Below are positions 36,283 to 44,270 of a stretch of DNA of 64,000 nucleotides, in pieces. Source of the stretch: JACSRF01 sp964504445 (GTDB lineage: Bacteria > Chloroflexota > Anaerolineae > Promineifilales > Promineifilaceae); assembly GCA_964504445.1 (NCBI GenBank), contig CAZDEO010000009.1, positions 28,568 to 92,567 of the forward strand, read 5' to 3'. A model generated the notes under the pieces. That model had not been told where the DNA came from. It saw only the letters and a program-made list of their open reading frames with translations, and searched no databases. Positions within the stretch are counted from its first letter, which is position 1, and the number at the start of each line of letters is the position of its first letter. The position numbers and the translations under genes are program-made.

Positions 36283-39117
36283 TCACTTTCCTCCCAGCAT
36301 ATGCAGGCGCAGCACGCCATATTCCGGAAAACTGGGGTCGTTTTCCAGGCGCAGCACCTCCAGCCGGCCCAGAGGGATAGCCCCTTTTGCCAATTCGCCA
36401 TCGGGCAGGTGGTAGAAGCGCTTGAACAGCGTCACCTCAGCCGAATCCACCCCGGTAACTGCTTCGATGGCGGCATAAAGCTGGCTGAGGTAGAGGGATT
36501 GGCCAAAAGTAAAGTTGTCTGGATGAAAGAACCCACGCTGGCCATTGGGCAGGGTTTTGCTGCTCAGCGCCGCCAGCAAGGCTTGCTTCACGTCGGCGCG
36601 AAAATGGGTGGGCTTAACGCACACATCCACTTCAATTTCTAGGGGCACGTAGATGGGTGGGTTGATCTTCAGGCCATACCCCGCCTGCGTGTAGTGGATG
36701 ACCCACGCTTTCACGCGCTGGCGCAATTCTTCGGGCAAGCCAATTTGCCCCACGGGGTCAATGGTCAAAAAAACGGTATGCCAACTCCCCGTCCAGCGAA
36801 AATCAGCCACAGCACGGGCCACTTCTGGGTGAAGTTCAGCCGCCAGGGCGTAATCTTGGGCAGTCACGGCGCGTTTTTGCACAGCCTGAAAGGCGGCGGG
36901 GGCCAATTGTTTGACTTCGGCCATGGGTTCCGGATCAATGCCGCCCCAGGCCGCCAGAGGATTGCGCACCCGTGTGACTGCAGGCCATTCAACGGCCGTG
37001 TCTGGGCGCACCAGGTGAACCAACGCATCCGCACCTACGTTACCCGCCCGGCCAACGCCCACGCGGTACTGGACGGTAATAGGTGGTTTGTCGCTTGCGG
37101 CATCAGGTGGCGCCATGCCGTAGACGCCATCCCCAAAGCGCAGCAGGGAACGGCCGTCATTATCCGTTTCCACGGCAACGTGGGGGTCAAAAGCGTCGCT
37201 GTCCAGCAGGTGGGGCACCGGCTGCCAGGACGTGAGGGTGCCGGGGACCATAAGCTGGGTAATCTGGGGCTGAGCCAGACGGGGATCCGTTTCTAGCAGG
37301 CGTATGGCGGGGGCGAGACGGCCGTTGTCGGCTGGTTGTGGTATACGGAAGCTGAGGGGGCCTTGTTGCAGCAGGAAGCGGTGAGCGCGGCGCTGCCGTT
37401 CGCTAGGAGGCGTTTCGGGCAGATAGTGCTCTTCTCCCGCAATGGTTTGGCCGTGGTCGGCCAGTATAAGGTTGCCCCGAGCTACGCTGACGCGAGATAC
37501 GTACTGCCCGTCGCTGGCGCGGGCAGAGAGGCACAGGGGGAAGGCCAGGGCATCAGCGCTGTCCCAGCCCACGCTGGTCAGTTCCTGTCCGGTGAGGGGA
37601 TCGCTGGCGGGGGTGACGGCCGTCAGGCGCACCACCTGGCGATGGGTGGGATCGGCATCGGCGGGCAGGCCGGTTTCCGGCCCGGCAATTTCTTCAAAGA
37701 GGAGGTAGTCGCCGGGAACGAGTTTGGCGCTGCTGAGCAAGGCTGCGGGGTAGGCCGCCTCTAGCAAGAAGCGGTTCAGACGCATACGGCCGTAGCCCGT
37801 AGGGTTCTGGTCGATGAGGGTTTGCACGTAATCGCCCAGCGTGATGCCCTGAAAGCGGGTGGCGGAATAGAAGGTTTCATCTGGCAGCAGGTCGTTAAGC
37901 CCGGCAATCAGCCCCTCTTTCAATGCGGGAGAGACCGGGTCTCCGTCGTTGTAAGCGGCCAGGAGGGGGTGAACGGCCGTCAGATAAGCATACACCGCCA
38001 GGGATATGGGATCCGTATGGTTGCGCAACTGAGCGGCCAAGATGCCAGCGTCTAGTAGGTGACCGGCGCTGAGGAAGGGCGACAAGTTACCTTCCAGGTC
38101 GATTTCTGTTACCCGGCGGGGCAGGCAGCATTGGCGGTTGCCCCAGGCATATAAGGAGATGTCGCTCAGATCCTGGTGGACGTACACGGCCGTCATGGTT
38201 TCAAAAACCACCCCTGCCGCAGCTTGGGCTTGGGCTTGCAGGCTGGCAGCAATAACCTGACCCGGCGATTGGGAGCCTAACGGCCTGTCAATATGTGCCA
38301 GCACCGGCGTTGCCGCCGGTATCACCCCGGGACTGTTGACGCCCACGTGTACAAAAGCCCGCGCACTGGCTCCGTCGTGCATCTGGTAATCAATGAGCCG
38401 GGCATGGCGGCGTACAGAAATTCGCTGCCGGGCTGTTTCCAGGTACGCTTCGTTAGCCACGGCGTCCTGGTAATAACTCAACTGGTCGCCGGCATAAGCC
38501 AGCAGTTCAACCAGAGCGATGCCCAGGTCAGCCGGATTACGCTCTTGCCATTCCGGGGCCAATGAGGGAATCAGATCTAGCAGCGCCTGGCGAAAACTGG
38601 CGTAATCCTTAGCCATGTAATCAATGGGCGGCGCAGCCCCTGTTTCCTCAGGGCATAGGTCTGGCGGATGGCAGTCAAACTCGCTGGGGCAGCCAGCCTT
38701 AAAGCTAAAATCACAGGTGGCGTAAACGGGATCCAGCTTGGGGGTGCTGCCATCCCCTGGTCCCCACACGTAATCTATATTCAGGGTATAGGTGAAAAAG
38801 TCACCCGGTTCGCTGACGCGTAGTTCCAGGTGGTCATCTACGCGCGTTACGGACTCTACCGTGATATGTTGGATGCGTACCCCCCCGGAAATGGCGAACT
38901 TTTGCGGTGCGCCATCCAGGGCATCCAGCATGGTAGCAAGATTGGCCTGCCCGGCGGGGGTGGCTTTCTCAATGAAAAAGATCTGCAAAATGCGCTGGTT
39001 GTCTGCTGGCGGCGCGGTGACAACTTCGATGTAGTCAATGCCGTTGAGCAGTCCGTGGGCAACAATTTGTTCTCGACGTTCGATGTCGTCGCAAATGAGG
39101 CTTTGGTACTTAGCCAT
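36283..39117 (-). CDS. Baseplate J-like protein, first copy (Afp11-like)
   Basis: A 944-residue putative baseplate assembly protein. N-terminal MAKYQSLICDDIERR is followed by a beta-rich region. Then comes the conserved YMAKDYASFRQALLDLIPSL and LGIALVELLAYAGDQLSYYQDAVANEAYLETARQR. The gpJ-type region contains LLRFGDGVYGMAPP and VGVGRAGNVGADAL, and the C-terminus has SLYLSQLYAAIEAVTGVDSAEV. It pairs with the second J-like protein to form the wedge. AAAGGA precedes ATG. It lies 60 bases after the gp25 gene. Confidence 0.9.
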   Translation of the reverse strand: MAKYQSLICDDIERREQIVAHGLLNGIDYIEVVTAPPADNQRILQIFFIEKATPAGQANLATMLDALDGAPQKFAISGGVRIQHITVESVTRVDDHLELRVSEPGDFFTYTLNIDYVWGPGDGSTPKLDPVYATCDFSFKAGCPSEFDCHPPDLCPEETGAAPPIDYMAKDYASFRQALLDLIPSLAPEWQERNPADLGIALVELLAYAGDQLSYYQDAVANEAYLETARQRISVRRHARLIDYQMHDGASARAFVHVGVNSPGVIPAATPVLAHIDRPLGSQSPGQVIAASLQAQAQAAAGVVFETMTAVYVHQDLSDISLYAWGNRQCCLPRRVTEIDLEGNLSPFLSAGHLLDAGILAAQLRNHTDPISLAVYAYLTAVHPLLAAYNDGDPVSPALKEGLIAGLNDLLPDETFYSATRFQGITLGDYVQTLIDQNPTGYGRMRLNRFLLEAAYPAALLSSAKLVPGDYLLFEEIAGPETGLPADADPTHRQVVRLTAVTPASDPLTGQELTSVGWDSADALAFPLCLSARASDGQYVSRVSVARGNLILADHGQTIAGEEHYLPETPPSERQRRAHRFLLQQGPLSFRIPQPADNGRLAPAIRLLETDPRLAQPQITQLMVPGTLTSWQPVPHLLDSDAFDPHVAVETDNDGRSLLRFGDGVYGMAPPDAASDKPPITVQYRVGVGRAGNVGADALVHLVRPDTAVEWPAVTRVRNPLAAWGGIDPEPMAEVKQLAPAAFQAVQKRAVTAQDYALAAELHPEVARAVADFRWTGSWHTVFLTIDPVGQIGLPEELRQRVKAWVIHYTQAGYGLKINPPIYVPLEIEVDVCVKPTHFRADVKQALLAALSSKTLPNGQRGFFHPDNFTFGQSLYLSQLYAAIEAVTGVDSAEVTLFKRFYHLPDGELAKGAIPLGRLEVLRLENDPSFPEYGVLRLHMLGGK

Positions 39118-39176
39118 ACTTTATTCCTTTCGGGCTGACATCATCTAATCCAGGCGATTCCATCTGGACATCCGGG

Positions 39177-39548
39177 CTATAAGCCCCCAATGGTCTGACT
39201 GAAGGTGACTTGTTCGCGGGCGCCGGTTTCGCGGTGCATGTAGACGATGTCTACTTCCAGCCGTTCGTTCAGGTTGGTAATGGTGACATGTTCTACCAGG
39301 ATGACGTCGCCCAACCAGCGCTGCAAGGCGCCCTGGACCATGAACTGGGTGGCGGCAGCCAGGGGATCGCTATTGGGCATGAAGACCAGCTGCATCAGAC
39401 CACAGCCAAAGTCGGGGCGGTTGACGCGCTCACCGGGATTGGTGAAAAGAACCTGGTAGATCATGTCCCGCACGTGGTCATCCACTTCCGTAGTGGCTAT
39501 GCGCCCACGGCCGTCTACGCGCAGGGGAAAATCGATAAATGACGTCAT
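39177..39548 (-). CDS. gp25/GPW family baseplate wedge protein
   Basis: A 123-residue protein of the T4 gp25/GPW family. It has the core motif VLFTNPGERVNRPDFGCGLMQLVF, where the Pro-Gly-Glu-Arg stretch contains the EPR-like core, and C-terminal IVYMHRETGARE. gp25 nucleates sheath assembly on the baseplate. The frame is open 22 codons upstream, overlapping the preceding small gene; the ATG at 39548 has AAGGGA upstream and starts MTSFIDFPLRVDGRGRI, as usual for the family. Confidence 0.93.
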   Translation of the reverse strand: MTSFIDFPLRVDGRGRIATTEVDDHVRDMIYQVLFTNPGERVNRPDFGCGLMQLVFMPNSDPLAAATQFMVQGALQRWLGDVILVEHVTITNLNERLEVDIVYMHRETGAREQVTFSQTIGGL

Positions 39549-39570
39549 TTTTTGGTCCCTTTTGCCATCG

Positions 39571-39849
39571 TCAATGCAGAGTGCCAGTGGTGATAACCCG
39601 CACTTTGCCGTCATTGCCTACATGGTTCGTCACTTGCACGTTGTAGACGTCTAGGGAGGTGTCATCGTGATCGCTTAAGTAACGCAATACGCCCTGGGCA
39701 ATGGCTACAAAGAGCAGGCGGCGGTCTTCTTCACCGGTGCCGGGCAAAGGTTTGCCTTTGACCTGTGCATATTCTGTCTTCAGGGCGTCTTCAATGGCTT
39801 TGGCCATGCTGTTTGCAAAATCATTCACTGTGCCTGCTTTGTAAGCCAT
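39571..39849 (-). CDS. Small conserved-type eCIS protein, unknown function
   Basis: A 92-residue protein with an amphipathic N-terminal half (DFANSMAKAIEDALKTEYAQVKG) and a beta-rich C-terminus (VYNVQVTNHVGNDGKVRVITTGTLH). Family not recognised. It has AAGGAG five bases before the ATG and lies between the gp5-like spike gene and gp25, so it is most likely a baseplate or spike-associated part. Not a PAAR protein: no Pro-Ala-Ala-Arg-like motif or His/Cys triad is visible. Confidence 0.75.
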   Translation of the reverse strand: MAYKAGTVNDFANSMAKAIEDALKTEYAQVKGKPLPGTGEEDRRLLFVAIAQGVLRYLSDHDDTSLDVYNVQVTNHVGNDGKVRVITTGTLH

Positions 39850-39858
39850 TACTTCTCC

Positions 39859-40527
39859 TTATCCTGCTTTTACTTTGGTTGAAAGTAAGTCTGGGGTGGG
39901 GGGCTGCATGGATGGTACAGGGGGGACGGGGGTGACGGGCATAAATCCCCCGGCCATTTCACCAGGGTGCATGTGGGTGTTGAACATGGTGACGATGTTG
40001 GTCAGGTAGGTCATCAACTGGTCTCCAAACACCACGGGATGGGTGGCGTTTTCGACCAGTTCGATTTGGGGCGCTTCTACTACGGCTTTGACGGCGCCTT
40101 TGATGGTGATTTTGCCCGCCTGGACCTGAATTTCGAGGAGGTTACGGCCGTTTTCGTCACTCATCGTAATCATCTGTCCGGCGTCGTCCATGGTCACCAT
40201 TAAGCCCTGCTCGCTGCGGATAATTTTCAGCGTCGGTGCGCCGCTTTGCCCACCATTGTCGGCGGGAACCTGGCCATCGCCCCACCAACAACCACTCCAG
40301 ATAGGCCGCGAGGGATCGCCTGCTTCAAACTCAATCCACACCCCGGTACCCGGTTCTGGGATGGTAAATTGCCCGCTGCCGTTTCCGGCATAAGGGGCGC
40401 AAGGCAGCGCCCAGCCGCTGTCTACGTCTGCCAATACCTCGGGGACGTGGGCTTTTAAGCGCCCCAGTTGCAGAGGGTCGTTGTTGTCGGTGACGATGCC
40501 GCGATATTTGCCGTAAAAGTGAATCAT
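39859..40527 (-). CDS. gp5-like OB-fold spike protein (baseplate V/VgrG C-terminal part)
   Basis: A 222-residue protein. The OB-fold (about 1-90) has YRGIVTDNNDPLQLGRLKAHVPEV, IPEPGTGVWIEFEAGDPSRPIWSGCWWG, the usual gp5/VgrG/gpV signature. A beta-stranded needle-like part follows (about 95-150: MVTMDDAGQMITMSDENG, LLEIQVQAGKITIKG). The Pro-rich tail has HMHPGEMAGG and ends TPDLLSTKVKAG. It forms the central spike tip below the gp27-like ring. Here it is a separate gene from the gp27-like part, which is often fused in VgrG/Afp8. Confidence 0.9.
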   Translation of the reverse strand: MIHFYGKYRGIVTDNNDPLQLGRLKAHVPEVLADVDSGWALPCAPYAGNGSGQFTIPEPGTGVWIEFEAGDPSRPIWSGCWWGDGQVPADNGGQSGAPTLKIIRSEQGLMVTMDDAGQMITMSDENGRNLLEIQVQAGKITIKGAVKAVVEAPQIELVENATHPVVFGDQLMTYLTNIVTMFNTHMHPGEMAGGFMPVTPVPPVPSMQPPTPDLLSTKVKAG

Positions 40528-40563
40528 AGCTGGTTTAGGGTGGTTGCTGGCCGTTGCGAATGG

Positions 40564-41673
40564 CTACGACAGCCCAAATAATTCTGTGCCTTGTAATCCT
40601 GTGGCGTTGCGCCGCAGGTTAAACTGTTGGGTGTATGTGTCGGTGGTAATCAGGTGGGTGACGCTTTCGACGTAGTACGTGCCGCTGAACTGCTGGCCTG
40701 CGCCGCGTACCAGCACTGGTTGGCGAGCGCGCAGTATGTTGCCGTACTGGGTGGTGTCTAAATCTCCTTGCATGGTGATGGCCCAGCTTGATTGGTCTAC
40801 CAGGGCCTGGGCCTGGGCTTGCAATTCGGCCGTGTCGCGCAGGCTAGTCTGGCTGAGGAGGCGCACGCGGGGCTGACGGCCGTTGAGGGCGGAGGATTGC
40901 CCCAGACTGCTTTGGGCGGCGGCGCTGATGGCGGCCGTCTGGTCACTCTGGGAACCTATGTCTAACCCGGCAGCCTGGACGGTGGTGGGCTGCATCATGT
41001 CAAAACGGCCGTGCAGCCGGTTCACGTTGGCAGCATCTCCCAGGCCAATGGTTAGAGTTCCCTGGGGCGGCTGCGCCAGCCGCGGCGGGTGGAAATGCCC
41101 TTCGGTGAGGGTGGTGAGGGGGTTGGTGGTGACGTAGCATTCATACCCATTGCGGTGGGCCAGCTGGCGCAAAAACTCAATGTCGGTGCCGCGTTGGATC
41201 ACCGTTTGGTTGATTTGCTGGCGCAGAATGGGCGTGTTTTCCACGTCTGGCAGAAAGCCGTGCTCGCCAAAAATGAGGCTGGCAATATCGCTGTCGGCCA
41301 TATCACTCCAGGGGCGCACTTTCTCTTCCAGGTTCATCAGAATGGTGGCATCCATGGCTACTACGCTAAATGTAGATTGGCCGGGGTCGTTACTGAGGTC
41401 CAGGCTGGTTTCAATGACGTAGGCTGTCAGTAGGGGAACAGGCAGGCTGCTGCCGATGGTGATGAGCAGCGACATGGGCGCGAGACGGCTGAAGAGATCT
41501 TCATCCACAAATTGCCACCCCCGGCCATCTTGGGTGCTGCCTACGGAAAAGCGCAAGCGTACCATGCTGGCCAGGCTGGCGTGCTCTTCCACCTCGATCT
41601 GCTGTAAGGCTTCGAGCAGGTCGGCGCTGGCGGGGGCGTTATTGATGAGGAGGGTGTAGGAAACGGCCGTCAT
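40564..41673 (-). CDS. gp27-like spike hub protein (phage late control D family)
   Basis: A 369-residue protein of the gpD/gp27 family: beta-barrel N-terminus (YTLLINNAPASADLLEALQQIEVEE), DMADSDIASLIFGEHGF, the motif TDIEFLRQLAHRNGYECYV and C-terminal DTYTQQFNLRRNATG. It forms the trimeric hub that links the tube to the spike. It is the N-terminal half of what is one VgrG-type protein in many systems; the gp5-like half is the next gene, 36 bases downstream. The iterated palindrome occupies codons 2-4. Confidence 0.9.
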   Translation of the reverse strand: MTAVSYTLLINNAPASADLLEALQQIEVEEHASLASMVRLRFSVGSTQDGRGWQFVDEDLFSRLAPMSLLITIGSSLPVPLLTAYVIETSLDLSNDPGQSTFSVVAMDATILMNLEEKVRPWSDMADSDIASLIFGEHGFLPDVENTPILRQQINQTVIQRGTDIEFLRQLAHRNGYECYVTTNPLTTLTEGHFHPPRLAQPPQGTLTIGLGDAANVNRLHGRFDMMQPTTVQAAGLDIGSQSDQTAAISAAAQSSLGQSSALNGRQPRVRLLSQTSLRDTAELQAQAQALVDQSSWAITMQGDLDTTQYGNILRARQPVLVRGAGQQFSGTYYVESVTHLITTDTYTQQFNLRRNATGLQGTELFGLS

Positions 41674-41688
41674 CTATCTCAAATTCTC

Positions 41689-41970
41689 CTAATCGGCTGC
41701 TGGTGGGATGTTTACCTGGGTGTTGGCTTCTTCAACCAGGTCGGCGGGCCACATGGCTTGGTTAGCGTCACAAATGCGCCAAAAGCGTTCCGCATCGCGG
41801 TAATATTTGTAGGCCAGGTGGTCTAGCCGTTCCCCCGCGGTGACCACGTGGCGCAGTTGGGCGGTTGTGGGTGGGATGAAACGGGTATTTTTGTAGCGTA
41901 GGATACGGCCGTTTTCATCTACCATCTCTAAATCACCCACTTTTTCATACCGGCTTCCCTTAAAAAACAT
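41689..41970 (-). CDS. LysM-like baseplate protein
   Basis: A 93-residue protein. The C-terminal half (about 38-90) has the tail-protein LysM pattern VTAGERLDHLAYKYYRDAERFWRICDANQAMWPADL. The N-terminus has MVDENGRILRYKNTRF. In Afp7/gp53-type proteins a LysM domain follows the CIS-tube domain; here it is a separate gene 15 bases after it. GGAGG lies six bases before ATG. Peptidoglycan binding is possible, but in contractile tails this domain usually has a structural role in the baseplate. Confidence 0.85.
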   Translation of the reverse strand: MFFKGSRYEKVGDLEMVDENGRILRYKNTRFIPPTTAQLRHVVTAGERLDHLAYKYYRDAERFWRICDANQAMWPADLVEEANTQVNIPPAAD

Positions 41971-41985
41971 ACCTGCCTCCTTAAA

Positions 41986-42666
41986 CTAAAAAGGGAACAT
42001 GCCCCCAATTTGCTCTGCGCTGTTGATGAGATTGAGGCGGGCCAGCGCCTCCTTTTGCACCTGGCTAATGATGTATGCGGTGCGGCCCACGCTTGCCTGC
42101 TCCAACTCCATGTACGTCATGACCTTTAACCCCAGGTCCACCTTCGCCTGAATCGGGTTAAGTCGCTGGTCAAAGGCCTGTTCAGTGATCGTGAAGGATG
42201 TTAAACGCACCGGCAGCACGCGCGACGGCCCCCACACCAGCAGCACCAGCGGAATGTCGGCCGCGGCCAGGTTGGCGGTGCCGGCCAGGGCCAGGGCCTG
42301 GTTCAGCAAAATCTGCGAGGTGGGCGGGTAGAGCAGTAGCTCCAGCGCTGCCAGGGCTGGGTTGAGGCCAAAAGCCACCGTGTGGGGATGGCTGCCTGGC
42401 TCTGCCAGTTGGTCGGCGGCGTCTAGCTCCACGACCAGGGTAATCGTTTCCACTGGCGGCCCTTGCACGCGGTAGGCGTCAGCCCGGGCGGTGCTGGCCT
42501 GTTCTCCAGATGTTGGGGCCGCCGTCCGGTTGGTCAGCCGCCGCGTAAGTTGGCTGGGGTTGTATTGGAAGACAATGACATTGGGAATGGGTCCCAAAAA
42601 TTGGGATTCATAGGCCACCAATGCGCCTTTGAGAAAGTTGGGACTTCTGGGAAAGTCAGATGCCAT
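41986..42666 (-). CDS. CIS tube-domain protein (Afp7 N-terminal-like)
   Basis: A 226-residue protein with the CIS-tube signature (PF19266-like): VIVFQYNPSQLTRRLTNRT, then ETITLVVELDAADQL, and RVLPVRLTSFTITEQAFDQRLNPIQAKVDLGLKVM. It joins the tube to the spike hub. AAAGGA lies upstream of ATG. It stands between the DUF4157 gene and the LysM gene, so the Afp7 module is split in two genes here. Confidence 0.88.
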   Translation of the reverse strand: MASDFPRSPNFLKGALVAYESQFLGPIPNVIVFQYNPSQLTRRLTNRTAAPTSGEQASTARADAYRVQGPPVETITLVVELDAADQLAEPGSHPHTVAFGLNPALAALELLLYPPTSQILLNQALALAGTANLAAADIPLVLLVWGPSRVLPVRLTSFTITEQAFDQRLNPIQAKVDLGLKVMTYMELEQASVGRTAYIISQVQKEALARLNLINSAEQIGGMFPF

Positions 42667-42690
42667 GATAAATCCTTTACTTACAGATGT

Positions 42691-43974
42691 TTAGCACCGC
42701 ACTCCTGGGTCACCTCTTGTTTCCCACCGTGGTACAGAAAGGCTGGCGATATTGGCCACATCGGTTGCTCCAGCGGAAACAGAGCTGACGTGGGAAACAA
42801 TAGGCGCTTCTCCATTTTCTACCTGTTCTGCGATTTGTTCAGCGGCATAGAAGCCAAACCATTTACCGGGAACGTAGCAATACGCGCTGGCCCCGCCACC
42901 AATGGCTCCCGCCGCCGCCTGGCTGGCGATGGAATTGACCATGAAAGCTTTGGGGTCTGGATGGTGCTGCGATTGCCAACAGTGTGCCAGTTCGTGGATC
43001 AGCAGGTTGGTGTTCGAACCAGGCGTGCCATAAAGGGAAGGACCTGCGTTGATGACGGTCGCATCACCGAGCAGAGGAACAGGTACGTAGGTGGTAAACG
43101 GCCGCCCACCACCCCCTAAGGCATCGCTCAATAAAATTCGACTAAAATTGAGGCTGCTGCCATAAACGCCCCGGGCTGTACTTCGTTCTTCGCTGGTCAA
43201 GAAACGCAGCCCTGTGGGAAGGCGAATGCCAAATAAGCGTTGGATAGATGGGGGCGAAGCGGCTGAATGAGAGGATGGATGGTTTTGCTGCACCACATGG
43301 GTGAGTTCGTGGGCCATGAGGTGACGGCCCTTTGCGGTGTGCGGCTGGTATTGGTTGTGCCCAAAGAAAATGTGGTTTCGGGAAGTGAAGGCTGCGGCAT
43401 GGATGCTGGCTGCGGTGCGGTGGGCCTGGGAACTGTTGTGGAGGCGTACCTGGGCAAAATTCAGGCCAAAGCGTGGTTCAAAGAAGGCGCGTTCTGCAGA
43501 GGATAACGGCCGTCCTCCACCACGCATCGCCTCAATTTCCGCTTCTACATCGGCGGCAATCGGCGTGGCCTGGCTGCGGCTGGCCTGGATTGGCTCTTCC
43601 TCCTCCTCCTCTACCTGACGCATGGCTATGGGGCTGATTTCTGCAGCTAGCGGGCGAGCTTGCAACATTTCTTCCTCTTCCTCCTCGTCGGGCTGGCGCT
43701 GCACCTCTTCCTCGCAGGCGGGGCAGGCACGCTGGATGGCGGCTGGCCCCAAGGCCGGTGTGGGCATGCGCATGACGCGCCCGGCCACGCGGTCGGCTTC
43801 TTGTTCATACCGGTCGCCCGGCTGGTTGACGGTAAGCCGTGCCTGCAACACCTGGTTACTAATGCCGGAGAGGGGGTGGCGTTGTAACACGGCCATTTCC
43901 GGGCGTCGGTTTCGGTAAAGATTGCTGCTGGTTTCTTGCTGCCCTTTGCGTTGAGTGCGGGCCATTTCGCTCAT
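42691..43974 (-). CDS. DUF4157 (eCIS core) protein with second HExxH domain
   Basis: A 427-residue protein. After a basic N-terminus and PGDRYEQEADRVAGRVM come two acidic runs of six Glu. The DUF4157 domain follows (about 150-235): RPLSSAERAFFEPRFGLNF, VRLHNSSQAHRTAASI and the metal-site-like LMAHELTHVVQQ. A second zincin-like site HELAHCWQSQHH lies near residue 326 in a separate C-terminal domain with SIASQAAAGAIGGGAS. DUF4157 marks eCIS-associated proteins, many of them cargo toxins. It overlaps the preceding small gene by four bases and has GGAGG before ATG. Proteolysis is inferred, not shown. Confidence 0.85.
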   Translation of the reverse strand: MSEMARTQRKGQQETSSNLYRNRRPEMAVLQRHPLSGISNQVLQARLTVNQPGDRYEQEADRVAGRVMRMPTPALGPAAIQRACPACEEEVQRQPDEEEEEEMLQARPLAAEISPIAMRQVEEEEEEPIQASRSQATPIAADVEAEIEAMRGGGRPLSSAERAFFEPRFGLNFAQVRLHNSSQAHRTAASIHAAAFTSRNHIFFGHNQYQPHTAKGRHLMAHELTHVVQQNHPSSHSAASPPSIQRLFGIRLPTGLRFLTSEERSTARGVYGSSLNFSRILLSDALGGGGRPFTTYVPVPLLGDATVINAGPSLYGTPGSNTNLLIHELAHCWQSQHHPDPKAFMVNSIASQAAAGAIGGGASAYCYVPGKWFGFYAAEQIAEQVENGEAPIVSHVSSVSAGATDVANIASLSVPRWETRGDPGVRC

Positions 43975-44255
43975 GGTCTGCCTCCTTTATCAGTGGAACT
44001 ATGGCCGGGCAATGACTGGGCAATCTGTCGGGCCAGGTTGGCGGCCAATTGGTCGCTGGCCGTGGCTGCTGCTGGCATGTCGGTTAACCGTAGATGTGGC
44101 TGCACAACGGCCGTTTCCGGCCCAGACCAACCCCGGCGCACCAATTCTTGCTGCAGGGCGGCCCCTAACTGCCGTTGCAGCACTTCTGCTTCAGCCTGCG
44201 TCAGGTGCATGTCCATCAAGACCAGCCGGTCGATGTTCAGGGTAATTTGCGTCAT
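43971..44255 (-). CDS. Small eCIS-associated protein, unknown function
   Basis: A 94-residue protein, probably helical: LTQAEAEVLQRQLGAALQQELVRRG, followed by QLAANLARQIAQSLPG. The first strand ITLNIDRLVLMDMHL is beta-like. Family not recognised. It overlaps the DUF4157 gene by four bases (ATGA), a sign of coupled translation. That pairing makes it a possible chaperone or adaptor for the DUF4157 protein, as inference only. Confidence 0.72.
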   Translation of the reverse strand: MTQITLNIDRLVLMDMHLTQAEAEVLQRQLGAALQQELVRRGWSGPETAVVQPHLRLTDMPAAATASDQLAANLARQIAQSLPGHSSTDKGGRP

Positions 44256-44270
44256 ACGCTTGCTCTCGTT

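Noticed and set aside
36279..36401. Upstream extension of the second J-like protein
   Set aside because: It overlaps the first J-like gene and encodes Cys/Trp-rich sequence unlike the family; a ribosome site marks 36278.
39571..39849. PAAR spike-tip protein
   Set aside because: No PAAR-like motif or His/Cys metal triad in the 92-residue sequence.
42691..43974. Calling the DUF4157 protein a certain metalloprotease toxin
   Set aside because: HExxH motifs are visible, but DUF4157 sites are often degenerate and the third metal ligand was not identified.
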